Source: Cymbomonas tetramitiformis
Taxonomy: Eukaryota > Chlorophyta > Pyramimonadophyceae > Pyramimonadales > Pyramimonadaceae
Length of the DNA stretch: 64,000 bases
Reading direction: 5' to 3'
Assembly: GCA_001247695.2 (NCBI GenBank)
Contig: LGRX02034686.1
Location: 18,555-82,554 of the forward strand
A model generated the notes under the pieces. The model saw only the letters and a program-made list of their open reading frames with translations, was not told the origin of the DNA and ran no database searches. Shown piece after piece: positions 39,900-49,895 of this stretch (the stretch's first letter is position 1; every line of letters starts with the position of its first letter). The translations under genes and the position numbers were made by a program.

Positions 39900-42340
39900 T
39901 CAACTTTCAGCTGGTGGCTGTGGCAGACGGCGACTTATTTCCGCAATCTTCGCAACCAGAGCCTCTATCTATTGGAAAAGCCGAGCACCAAAAAGCAAAT
40001 ATGAGCTCGCCCCGCTGTCGCTTCCGGGCCGTAGTAATCCCTGGCCTTACTCCTCGGAGAAGTTGCTCAGTTCTCATAGTGATTTGTGTTCTAGTAGGCA
40101 CCTGTGCCTAACAGGGCGTAGCATTTCATATGAAACAGGGCGAGCATCGCTGACGGCCGTCCAGTATCTCTCCTTGCCCCCTTCCCAGAAGCACTTGCTG
40201 GACTGCTGAAGAAGAAGCTGCCAGGACTCAAGCATATGCCGCGAGGATTCCTGTTACTCCGTGCACACACACTCTTCAAGTTCACAACTCCTCTGAGTCT
40301 CCCTTTCAAGAACGCGGATATACTGAACAGGTGGCTGGAGGAGAAACTTGGAGCTGAAACAGAACAGGCGCGCCGTCACTTGAGAAGTTCGAGCTTGTGG
40401 TCCTTGTGGAGGAGAACATGAAGAAAGAAACACTGAGCAGGCAACCGTTGGGGGCTCACTTAGCTGTAGAAACCCAAGGAAGGAGGCCTTCTAGACGCCA
40501 CAGCAGGGGGTGTGCAACAGGAGCGCACCAGAAAGAGTTTCTATCTTTCTCTGCACGCCTTCTACGATCCCGGTCCATTTGGTCGTAATCTGGTATTTCG
40601 TAGTCCTCCTCCTCCTCCTCTTCGGAATCGGATGCACCCAACGGTGGGAGCCCCTTCACCGCTCGCTCCAAGTTGTTTGCACGGGCCTCAGCTTCGTTGC
40701 ACTGCATCAGGAAACGTGCCAAAACTCAAAATACCTCTTCGGGAAAAACAGACCGTAGAGCAAAAGACTTCCAGCGCGTTACAGTAGACTTTAGATTTTC
40801 AAACGAGAAGTCGAGAAGTGGAAGTACAAAGTTTTTCTTAACTTTCAGTTTCTTCAGAATTCCAGCCGAACCCAGTGGAAAATCCGGAATGTGTCATCGG
40901 GTGGAAGCACGTCGGTGGAAGAGAAAAGGCCATATTTATTCGACATATATATCCACAGGGGAGCAGTATGACAAAAGGAAAACCCAAGCGGAAACTGGAT
41001 TCCCGAAAATATGGGGAAACAGCACAGATAGGCGCACCCTTTGTTCCAGAGCCCTTAATTCTGCCTGTTCTTGCTCGAGCAGAATAATCTGGTTCACAAA
41101 ATCGACGGGTCAACAACTTAAGTCAAAACGAAAAGCTAAAATCGTCCCCGCTACAGAAGTCGGTTTGTTAGGGCTTTCAGCATTGTTCGGCAATTCCTCG
41201 GCTATTAGAGCGCTTTTGCTCTGTGTTCAACCACTCGACAACGCTGGGGCACGAAAGCAGGCTCTACAACTCCTGCAAGTGGTGTGAAGTAACAGCAAAA
41301 CAGGGGGCGTTTAAATTTTCTGAAAAGATTTTGAGCGGAGCCGTCAGCACGCAAAGTTTGATATCGTCGCGCAAAAAAATGCACCTGCTTACTGTATGCA
41401 AATCTTGTGACATAGAGCGCCGTCATCATCACGTCGTCCGGATCCGATGGCAGCAGCTAGTGCACATTACCCCCACAACGACGTTTGGAAGCTGAGAATT
41501 TTGTTCACCCTCAGGCTAACGGATGGATTCACAACTCATTTGTGACCGGAGAAGCTGGCGTGGTTATACTGCACATGTATGATTATTGCTAGCAACTGAG
41601 GACGTGACCTGTGAAGTTGTTGAAACACTGGAAGTTCGCTGTATTTCATCCATACAACGATTCGACTCGCTGCACAAGGTTGCACGAAGCTAAAACTGTG
41701 AAAGATAGAGGCTACAGGCAAACACACCTCCTTGAGTTTCTGGGGTAAGCCAGAGCGAACAACTGGTGGCATCGCCTGCATCAACACACGATTTTCTGCT
41801 GCGTCAATTTTTGCACTTAATGAACGCGGAGAACCCAAAATTTCTTACCTGCATTTGCTCGGCAGGGTGTTTTCGTGCTCTCGTGGTCTCCGCAGCAGCT
41901 GCTTGAGATCCCATAGAAGTGTGTGCTTGTGCTTGCTGCTGACGTTCGACAGCGTGTGCTTTTCCTTCGACACCATGTACGTATGCTTGCTGCGTGGGTT
42001 CGACAGCGTGTGCAGGACCTTGGAGAACGTGTTCTTGTGTGTCGTGAGTGGTTTCGACAGCGTATGCCTGCTCTGAGCTACTGTATTGCTCCTCAGGTTC
42101 GACAGCATAAGCTTGTTCTTGCTGCACAGGTTCGACAGTGAGTGTTTTGGCTTCTGAATCTGTTTCCTCCCTCGATAGTACAGAATTTGTGTCATCATAG
42201 TCCCTAGTCTGCCGAAGAGCACTTGGTTTCTCCTTCTTTTCCTTCTTTTCCTTCTTTTCCTTTTTCTCCTTTTTTTCTTTTTTCTCCTTTTTCGCCTTCT
42301 TGTCCGATGTTGACGTAAACATTGCTAGTGAAGCAGTCAA
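39900..42340 (-). CDS. Unknown spliced gene: Lys-rich N terminus, QAYAVE-type repeats, coiled coil, acidic tract
   Basis: ATG at 42340. Exon 1 (42340-41849, donor GTAAGA) encodes a KKEKKEKKEKK tract, then degenerate AYAVE/AHAVE repeats. Phase-compatible exons follow: 41775-41728, 41665-41609, 41088-41038 and 40701-40529. The last two join into a clear coiled coil (LEQEQAELRALEQR, then CNEAEARANNLERA), then an acidic EEEEEEDYEIPDYD tract and a basic DRRRRAEKDR. 3' exons are less certain: a probable one starts near 40360 (FLLQPPVQYIRVLERE), and 40101-40051 plus 39968-39900 (IEALVAKIAEISRRL then TGA) are consistent. One exon may be missed in 41609-41088. No family recognised; the architecture suggests a structural or scaffold protein. 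Confidence 0.6.
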
Positions 42341-43096
42341 AACCCTGAATTAAACTGTGAGAGAACTCTCGAAATACTTGCACCTAAATTTGTCTGACTT
42401 GTGATTGTTGATTTCACTTGAAATTCTACCAGTGAGTGTGCGTGGAAAACCGATCTCTCGTCTGTAAAAAGCTATAACGCACCCGTGCGCCCGTCCTAAG
42501 CATCCCGTCCTAAGCGCTCGAGGGTCGCGACAGCTCGCGATCCTGAATCTGACCTGCTCGTCGGTTTTCAGAATTACAGAGCTCCGCGATTTAATCGGGC
42601 ATTTCCAGCATTTTTAATGCCGCGGTAAATTCGGCCGCCATTCGTTTTTCCGTAAAATCTGTCATACTGAGACACATTACGTCTGCGTCTGTATGATAGC
42701 GCTTGACACACACTCGTGTTACAGTACCAGTGAGACACTTTACGTCCAGAGAGAGACTTTACGTCTGTTAATGAAGGGAAAGGGAAAGGCAAAGGGTTTA
42801 AGATTTAGCGGCAGTAGGAATAGTTTTCAGAAGCATATGGAAAGTATTCTAGTGCTTCTGAAAACTATTCCTACTTCTTCTATATCCTAAACCCTTTGCC
42901 TTGCCTTTTAATGCTGCACGCGACCGGCAAGCATCTTTGAAACTTCCGAGTTTCAAAGATGCGTTTTGTATTTTGGGTGCACCCTAAAATTACATGATTC
43001 AAGTTAAGTGTTGAATATTCATTATAATATGAGTTAGCATGCGACGTTGCGAAGGCATCGGGACAGAATCTACGAAATTGTCCTATGCCTTTGCCT

Positions 43097-43640
43097 TTGG
43101 GTTTGGGTTCGAACGTACCCAAACCCAAAGATGGCAAACAGCCGAGGGCTTCCCGTGCGTCCTAGCGCACGAAACTTGGCACAAATACTGCCAAGATACA
43201 TATCTTTAAGTTACCAGAAGCTCAAGGCTTCAAGTTACTTGTGCGCGAAACGCACAATTTGTTTCTAAGGCGGATGTTTTGGGTTTGGGTTCGAACCCAA
43301 ACCCAAAGATGCCAAACAGCCGAGGGCTTCCCGTGCGTCCTAGAGCACGAAACTTGGCCCAAATACTGCCAAGATACTTATCTTTAAGTTACCTGAAGCT
43401 CAAGGCTTCAAGTTACTTGTGCGCGAAACGCGCAATTTATTTCTAAGGCAGATGTTTTGGGTTTGGGTTTGGGTTCGAACCCAAACGCAAAGATGCCAAA
43501 CAGCCGAGGGCTTCCCGTGCGTCCTAGAGCACGAAACTTGGCACAAATACTGCCAAGGGATATATCTTTAAGTTACCTGAAGCTCAAGGCTTCAAGTTAC
43601 TTGTGCGCCCAACGCGCAATTTATTTCTAATGGCTACTAC
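43097..43640 (+). repeat. Three tandem ~180-bp units, each a chain of hairpins
   Basis: Units start near 43097, 43278 and 43456. Stems in order: GGGTTTGGGTTC/GAACCCAAACCC; CGTGCG/CGCACG; CTTGGC/GCCAAG (imperfect in some copies); AAGATA/TATCTT; GAAGC/GCTTC; GTGCG/CGCAC. A partial unit at 44701-44785 keeps the first stem. Hairpins with CGGTCCT/AGGACCG stems flank the array at about 43651 and 43842. Protein-like ORFs in this stretch are short and not conserved between units. Confidence 0.8.
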
Positions 43641-44700
43641 CCGAAGGTCCGGTCCTCCCGCAAGGACCGAAGTGAATTTGGGATATATGCCGCGTTTTTT
43701 CGATATAGTTGGTATATGTGCTTTGGGGTCATATTTAGGTGTCCAATAATCATCTAAAAACGTGTGTTGGGTGTAATACTCGGTGTAGCGATGTGGTTTA
43801 CGTTATTGAAAAGTGGGGGTGAAACCGCTCGAAATTAAATAAAAAGGCCGGTCCTCCCACAAGGACCGGAAGTTCCCAACCCACCTACACTCACTAAGTG
43901 GCCTTCCTAGTGTCCACTGCACTTAAAAAATACTTCAACATGACCTATTCGTGCCCTATGCAATGTACAACATCTTCGGAATCCACAATACTGCGGTATA
44001 TATCCCTCACAATGTCATGCACCCACGAAAAAAATAGATTTCATCAAAATCGGCCATCCAAAAATCTGCTCTCGCCGAATTCCAAAGCAATGTTCCGAGT
44101 AGACTACTGCACATATTGACATGCTTAAGCATTCTAAAAATCGATAAACATGTTTACATGAAGTATGCGACGTGGCACATCATACATCTATAATATCCGA
44201 ACACTATTTGGCATTCACAGTATCCGTAGTAACGAAAAAAAACATTTGAAAATCTTGGATCAAAAATGTTTTTTACAACTGTAAGGTCGATTTGAGTGCG
44301 TATATACACCCAATACGAGGTCGCCAACATGTATAATCTTGCAAGTATGATTGGGTATGATGTTAGGATAAAATTTTGTACTTGGGCGGCTTGTTTGACC
44401 TGGAATTCTATTGGATTAAAATATTTGAATGGCATGGCATGTTTTTGAACGTCCTCCAAAAGGTGCAACTCAAAAATGATAGGGTACGTGCTACAAATGC
44501 ATCGGATATAGTCATTTTATGACGATATACGGTTGATGGCGCATACGGACACTCAGTTTAGGTCCTAAGTGTACTAAAAACCGAAGGGTAGGCACTAAGA
44601 CCGTCAAGAGGACGGCTAAAAAAATTCCCGCAACACCGGTCCTTGTGGGAGGACCCAACGCCGTTTCGGTCCTCCCACAAGGACTGTCGGGCAGTAGCCA
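43641..44700. other. Interior of the foldback element, no gene seen
   Basis: Unique AT-rich sequence between hairpin blocks; ORFs under 105 codons without recognisable motifs. Near 44636-44693 GTCCTTGTGGGAGGACC faces its complement. Confidence 0.5.
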
Positions 44701-45656
44701 CTAAGGCAGATGTTTTGGGTTTGGGTTTGGGTTCGAACACAAACCCAAACCCAAAGATGCCAAACAGCCGAGGGTTTCCCCTGCGTGTGCACGTGTGTTA
44801 ATTCATATGAAATATTCCATGGAATACATGTGAATATCCCGCACAAACGGGAAGCGCTCGGCTGTTTGGTAATTTTAGGGTGCACCCAAAATACAAAACG
44901 CATCTTTGAAACTCGGAAGTTTCAAAGATGCTTGCCGGTCGCGTGCAGCATTAAAAGGCAAGGCAAAGGGTTTAGGATATAGAAGAAGTAGGAATAGTTT
45001 TCAGAAGCACTAGAATACTTTCCATATGCTTCTGAAAACTATTCCAACTGCCGCTAAATCTTAAACCCTTTGCCTTTCCCTTTCCCTTCATTAACAGACG
45101 TAAAGTCTCTCTCTGGACGTAAAGTGTCTCACTGGTAACACGAGTGTGTGTCAAGCGCTATCATACAGACGTAATGTGTCTCAGTATGACAGATTTTACG
45201 GAAAAACGAATGGCGGCCGAATTTACCGCGGCATTAAAAATGCTGGAAATGCCCCGGAGGTATAGCCAACTCAGAGAAGCGAGAGAAGGGCCAGAGAAGA
45301 CTCAGAGAAGGATTCAGTCCAATACCTGCCTGGTAAGGATTTTTTCGACAGTGACTATCGATAGACGATGGCGCCTCGATAGTCAATATGAAACTTCCTC
45401 CGCTCGTCGTCGTGGTCGTCGACATTGATCACGATACAAGCGATGGCAGCCGAGTGTCTCGACGCGAAACCACATATTTCCACAACGAACGCCAACGTCC
45501 ACATCGTTGAGTTCGTTTCCAGTCTGATAATTCATATTCACGGTCAAGCTCAACTACTGTACCATACTTACCATACTTGGCAGATATTACTCGTGTTTCT
45601 ATTTTATCTTACCACCTCCGCAGTCTTCCTTTTTCCAGCGGACGCACGGTTACCTC

Positions 45657-46247
45657 ATGGTTAACTCTCGCCAAAAAAGAACCGCAGCCGACGACGACAC
45701 GAAGTTCCTAAACCCCATCAGCCAACGTTGCGAGCGTTGGGGGCACACCGTCTCTTTCGAAACCGTGCAGCATTTTGCCTTTGAGGGCAAAACAGATGGT
45801 AGCTTCCGCTTTTGGCTTCTGTCGCGTCCTGCCATTATCGGATGGCCTGTCGCCGTTTTATCGAAAGACGCGCACCAGTCACGTGGAGCAACTGTGAGGT
45901 GGCATGTTGGCCATTTCTTCGAACCTGAAGACGAAGATGATCAACAAGTACTTTGGGGATGGGTACGCGACGAGGACAGCAGAAAGAACAACCACGTTCC
46001 TGGCGTGAGCATCTTCCCCAACCAGTCGGCATTCACGAAGGCTGGCTCCCCACGCTTGGGGATCAGGTTTACTGATGGAACGTACGCGAGTTACAGCTTC
46101 AAGGAGCCGGAACCTCAACTTGGCCATACTGAATTCGTCTTGCTCGACAAAACTAAGGTGCCATGCCCTGCCATGGCATTCCGGAACTGTAGAAGGTGCC
46201 ATGCGGCAAAATATCTGATCTCTGTGGATCGGTCCATGGCAACGTAA
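45657..46247 (+). CDS. Small protein of unknown function
   Basis: A 196-codon ORF with protein-like composition: FETVQHFAFEGKTDGSFRFW, ATVRWHVGHFFEPEDEDDQQ, LGIRFTDGTYASYSFKE, and CPAMAFRNCRRC near the C terminus. Alternating hydrophobic and polar residues suggest a beta-rich fold. It starts at ATG 45657 and ends at TAA 46247, 63 bp before the target duplication of the non-autonomous LTR element, so that element may sit in its 3' UTR. It may also have upstream exons. Family not recognised. Confidence 0.5.
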   Translation: MVNSRQKRTAADDDTKFLNPISQRCERWGHTVSFETVQHFAFEGKTDGSFRFWLLSRPAIIGWPVAVLSKDAHQSRGATVRWHVGHFFEPEDEDDQQVLWGWVRDEDSRKNNHVPGVSIFPNQSAFTKAGSPRLGIRFTDGTYASYSFKEPEPQLGHTEFVLLDKTKVPCPAMAFRNCRRCHAAKYLISVDRSMAT

Positions 46248-46314
46248 ATTCCATGAGAATCCTCTAACGCTGCATGACGTTGCGCCAACTCGTGGGCCGT
46301 CGAAGTGGACTCTC

Positions 46315-46575
46315 TACCGGAATATCCAAGTACACTAGATATCAGAAAGTCCCGTACTCGTGTGGATAAACTGTATAAGATAAATAAACCCTAAGCTAGA
46401 TATACCCGGAACGGTCTCGGACGGTCTCGGAGTCTAGCCTACCTGTGACACAGCGTGTGTCACAGTACGAACTTACAGATCAGTCAGCAGTCCAGTGTTG
46501 GTCCTAGGGATCTGTCATAGCTCATAGGGGCCTGACCGGGACTCCCAGTCAGGGCTGCCTATACAGATTTCAGCA
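46315..46575 (-). repeat. 3' LTR of the non-autonomous element
   Basis: 261 bp; homologous to 49637-49890 and to 23984-24237 (other strand). On the minus strand it begins TGCTGAAATC and ends TTCCGGTA. The upstream hairpin on the minus strand (46598-46578) plus TG precedes it. Confidence 0.9.
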
Positions 46576-46906
46576 CACCACCCCAGCACTGTGGGTGGTG
46601 ACTGACTAGGAGAGTCAGAAAATGTAAAGTTGTAAGTGTTAGGGCAGGAGCCAGGGTGACAAGGCCTAACTGCTAATCTAACTGTGCCATTCTGATACAC
46701 AAATTAGAACCCTCTAGCTAGCACAAGAGCATAAACTCACAGGCAATTAAGGTCCTGCTAAACTACTGAAAGGCTCTGTGTCAGCAAGTGAAATTGAAGA
46801 TTTCAAAGGTGTCAAAGTAAAACCATAAACCAGATTGAAGAAGTCTTTGAGGTCACAGGAGTTCTGCACACCACCATGTTGGTGTGCCTCCAGAGCGAGC
46901 AAGAAG

Positions 46907-48079
46907 TCAATCGACAGTACCAAAGTAGTCAGCGGTGGCCTCACGGAAGTCCATCCCATAATAGGAAGTAAAGAAACCAGCACCGTAGTAGTGCTCCACA
47001 TCCAGAGGTCCGCTCTCATGTAATGCCATACCGTAATAAAATGCCATGCCGAAGCCCAAATCCGCTCGAGCTAAATCCTGAAATGCTAGCAGGCTCAGAG
47101 TGTCAGGAGGCTCGGGCGGCTGAAGCGGTGGCACATCGTGAGCCAACAAGAAACCCTGAGCCGGGTTCACAGAATCAACAAAATCATTCGTAGAGTAAAA
47201 TGACGGAGTCCCCCAATCGAGATCACCACCAGGCGAAGGCATCCCCGTAGCCGGTGCACATGCCGACACAACAGAAGCTGTGGAAGCCGAAACAGCTACA
47301 CCTGCAAAAGGAATGCACAAGAGAGAAAGCATGGCGAGAGCGCCGATTGCCGGCGTGCCAAAGCCGAAAGGCGGCACACCGCACCCGATAGCACCGGACG
47401 GAGCTCGCGGCTTCACCGCGAAAGTACCGTCGGCGAAATCCTCGTAGTCGTCCGTGTCATAGCCTGTCAGGTCAGACGGGTGGACGGCGGCGTGATTCAC
47501 CGTCTGCACGAAGCCTCCGAACTCACCGCATGTCGCCTCCGTGGTGGTTACCCGCGTCGATTGAGTTGGCGCGGGCTCCACATCCTCCACCTGCGAAACA
47601 GGCATAGCAGGGGCCGGCACGGCGGACGCCGATGCCGCCGCACCACCTGCCGGAACTTGCCCCTCCGGTGTGATCCCCGCCGCAGCGGCAGGGCCACACA
47701 CCAGAGCCGACGCACGCTCCTCAACCGCACTCCCAGGAACAAAGGATGCGTGCGTGTAATGTACCTTCTCTTGGGCGGCCTGAACCTCAGTGGTGAGGGC
47801 ATCAAGCCGCCGCAAGATGTCCTCGTCGTCCGCGCAGTCGGCCGCAGGCTGCACGCTGAAGCCGTAGGCCGACACGTCGATGCCGCCAATCCCGCCCACG
47901 GAAAGCACAGCGGGAGGACCGTAAGCCGACGCCGCACGGGCGAAGGCCTCCGGACCATCATCCCGCAGCCTCCTGGAAGACCTGCACAAGTGCCAGGGTG
48001 TGGAGACCCTCCGCATCCTCCTCCTCAATAGGAATGCAGAAGGCCGCTGCCGTGGCCGACGAATGCTGGCGCCCACCAA
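46907..48079 (-). CDS. Gag-distal ORF of the non-autonomous element
   Basis: Frame of up to 390 codons overlapping the end of the Gag frame (47958) in another frame; real homologous sequence probably begins near 47960 after a frameshift. It contains Ala/Gly-rich sequence, a ThrThr/acidic stretch (GYDTDDYEDFADG), one strong hydrophobic segment (IGALAMLSLLCIPFAGVAVS) comparable to the SLLCILAFSG segment of the full copia element, and a Tyr/Gly-rich C terminus (YYGAGFFTSYYGMDF). No protease motif is seen. Function unknown; membrane association is inferred. Confidence 0.6.
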   Translation of the reverse strand: MVGASIRRPRQRPSAFLLRRRMRRVSTPWHLCRSSRRLRDDGPEAFARAASAYGPPAVLSVGGIGGIDVSAYGFSVQPAADCADDEDILRRLDALTTEVQAAQEKVHYTHASFVPGSAVEERASALVCGPAAAAGITPEGQVPAGGAAASASAVPAPAMPVSQVEDVEPAPTQSTRVTTTEATCGEFGGFVQTVNHAAVHPSDLTGYDTDDYEDFADGTFAVKPRAPSGAIGCGVPPFGFGTPAIGALAMLSLLCIPFAGVAVSASTASVVSACAPATGMPSPGGDLDWGTPSFYSTNDFVDSVNPAQGFLLAHDVPPLQPPEPPDTLSLLAFQDLARADLGFGMAFYYGMALHESGPLDVEHYYGAGFFTSYYGMDFREATADYFGTVD

Positions 48080-49496
48080 GAGGGCAGTCGCGGTACGCGT
48101 GATAGGCGTCCCCTTTGCCCGCCTTGCGGCAACGGTGGCAAAGGGGCTTCGCCTTCATGTTGTCCCTGTCGAACCCCACAGGCGGTGCCGCGTGCACACC
48201 CACCCGATGGCCTCGCGGATGCTGCTTACCGCGCGGCTGTGGCTGCTGTTGTCGCTGGACCGCACCCGCACGATTGTCTCGCACGAGCGCCTTCAAGGCG
48301 GCGATCTCGTCGAGAAGAACCGCGTACTCAGACGACGTGATAAGCGCGGAGGGATTACCGCCCGCCCCCAGCGTCTGCTTCTCACGCACTGCCACCCCAT
48401 CGTCCGACTGCGCCCAGGCCTGAAAGATAGCCACGACGAGCGCCTGGAGCGAGCGGAGAGTCACCCCGCCGAGGTCACCCGCAAGCGGGTACCGCACCTT
48501 CACCGCCGCGTAGAAGATCGGGTCGAGGCGGTTGTAGAGCGACAGCTTGCGGGTCTCGTCGGTGGGCTGCCAGTCAGGAGCGCGGTTATCCCGCACCAGA
48601 CGTTGCTCACGAGCCAAGATGGGCTTCGGGTCAACGCCTGCGGGATAACGTAGAGCTGCGTGCTCCTGTTGGTGGCTCTCACGTAGCGCGGCAGGCACGC
48701 TCCCCTTGATAATGTCGACAAGGGCACGACGTCCATCTCGGTCAGCCGAGGAGTCCGTACCGCGAAGCCAGGTGTCCGCCACGGAGTTGCGCTCCACGAC
48801 GAGGGCCAACACGTCGTAGAGAAGCCCATTAACCTTCTCGATAACCAGAGAGGTGGGGTCGTCGAGGTCAAAGGGAGTCAAATCCAGCCCAGCGGACTGA
48901 AACTCGGTACGAAGCTGCACCACCAGCTCGGAGAGGCGGTCCGCGTCGTCAGTGCCACGATAATGATGTTTCTTGGAACCAAGGATATCCTCGCGGATAC
49001 CCTTGGCCCAAGCCCGATGTAAACGCCCCTTGTAGACCATGTCGACCGCGGCATGTTGGTCAACAAGGTGCTTCCGCAACGCGACAGCGGTGTCGCTGTT
49101 GCTGGAAGCAGCAGGGGGCACCACAGGCGGGGTGCTAGCGGTTGGGGTGTCCCGAACCGCATCTATAAGCCGTATTGAGGCGTCCAAGTCGGAGTCCTTC
49201 AATAGGCGCTTGCGAGCTCGAGTAGATGTCGCCATACTTCTGAAAGCCAGAGAAAAGATGATGCGCGGCAGCACGTTTGGGTGTTGTGGCGGAAATGGAG
49301 TGAAGACGTAACGGCAGAACGTGCGGAGCGGCGAAAAGAGCGTGGGGCACTTGCAAATGTCGGTGTGGTCGAAGGTGTCCGGAGCACCAGCCCAAAATAC
49401 GTGAACCAGCGGGATCAGTGCAGGTAGAATAACGCAAATGAAGATTGCCAAAACCGAGCAATAGCAACGCGCGGTGCCCATGACTCGCAGCCGCAA
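47958..49496 (-). CDS. Gag of the non-autonomous copia-type element
   Basis: The frame is open from ATG at 49496; a second in-frame ATG at 49235 (MATSTRARKRLLKDSD) is the likelier Gag start and gives 425 codons. The upstream 87 codons contain a signal- or membrane-like CSVLAIFICVILPALIPLV. Gag helices (VDQHAAVDMVYKGRLHRAW type, here VDMVYKGRLHRAW) are followed by a Gln/Arg-rich linker and a zinc-knuckle-like CHRCRKAGKGDAYHAYRDC (CX2CX9HX4C, with a longer spacing than CX2CX4HX4C). It would bind element RNA and be packaged by proteins from an autonomous relative. Confidence 0.75.
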   Translation of the reverse strand: MRLRVMGTARCYCSVLAIFICVILPALIPLVHVFWAGAPDTFDHTDICKCPTLFSPLRTFCRYVFTPFPPQHPNVLPRIIFSLAFRSMATSTRARKRLLKDSDLDASIRLIDAVRDTPTASTPPVVPPAASSNSDTAVALRKHLVDQHAAVDMVYKGRLHRAWAKGIREDILGSKKHHYRGTDDADRLSELVVQLRTEFQSAGLDLTPFDLDDPTSLVIEKVNGLLYDVLALVVERNSVADTWLRGTDSSADRDGRRALVDIIKGSVPAALRESHQQEHAALRYPAGVDPKPILAREQRLVRDNRAPDWQPTDETRKLSLYNRLDPIFYAAVKVRYPLAGDLGGVTLRSLQALVVAIFQAWAQSDDGVAVREKQTLGAGGNPSALITSSEYAVLLDEIAALKALVRDNRAGAVQRQQQPQPRGKQHPRGHRVGVHAAPPVGFDRDNMKAKPLCHRCRKAGKGDAYHAYRDCPLGGRQHSSATAAAFCIPIEEEDAEGLHTLALVQVFQEAAG

Positions 49497-49636
49497 AAAA
49501 GACGTCTACCGTAAAGCCATGTCCCAAATCCTAGTCGCACCCAAACGCGCAAGTGCGCACCACCTCTTCAAGCGGCTGCTTAGCCAATCATGGCCAAGAT
49601 AGCAAGTGGAATGAAAACGTGGATGGGGCCACGACC

Positions 49637-49890
49637 TACCGGAATATCCAAGTACACTAGATATCAGAAAGTCCCGTACTCGTGTGGATAAACTGTATAA
49701 GATAAATAAACCCTAAGCTAGATATACCCGGAACGGTCTCGGACGGTCTCGGAGTCTAGCCTACCTGTGACACAGCGTGTGTCACAGTACGAACCTACAG
49801 ATCAGTCAGCAGTCCAGTGTTGGTCCTAGGGATCTGTCATAGGGGCCTGACCGGGACTCCCAGTCAGGGCTGCCTATACAGACTTCAGCA
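49637..49890 (-). repeat. 5' LTR of the non-autonomous element
   Basis: 254 bp; lacks 8 bp (AGCTCATA region) present in the 3' LTR at about 46526. Followed on the right by the CTCTC target duplication. Confidence 0.9.
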
Positions 49891-49895
49891 CTCTC

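Larger units (their letters stand above)
42597..45254. mobile_element. Foldback element with ~390-bp inverted arms and multi-hairpin interior
   Basis: Left arm 42597-42993 and right arm 44869-45254 are near-perfect inverted repeats with outer ends GGGCATTTCC and GGAAATGCCC. Each arm contains a ~110-bp internal hairpin (AGTAGGAATAGTTTTCAGAA facing its complement, bounded by GGCAAAGGGTTTA and TAAACCCTTTGCC) and a hairpin with a perfect 14-bp stem (GCATCTTTGAAACT). The interior holds three tandem ~180-bp multi-hairpin units (43097-43632), a partial fourth (44701-44785), and CGGTCCT/AGGACCG hairpins. No transposase and no obvious target duplication seen. Confidence 0.85.
46315..49890 (-). mobile_element. 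Non-autonomous copia-type LTR element encoding only Gag-like proteins
   Basis: LTRs at 49637-49890 (5', 254 bp) and 46315-46575 (3', 261 bp) differ by an 8-bp indel and a few substitutions. CTCTC at 46310-46314 and 49891-49895 is the 5-bp target duplication. Internal DNA encodes Gag with a zinc knuckle and a Gag-distal ORF, but no protease, integrase or RT. LTR ends (TGCTGA...GGTA) and the LTR-adjacent hairpin resemble the full copia element at 576-9494, which belongs to a related group but has a different LTR. Confidence 0.9.
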
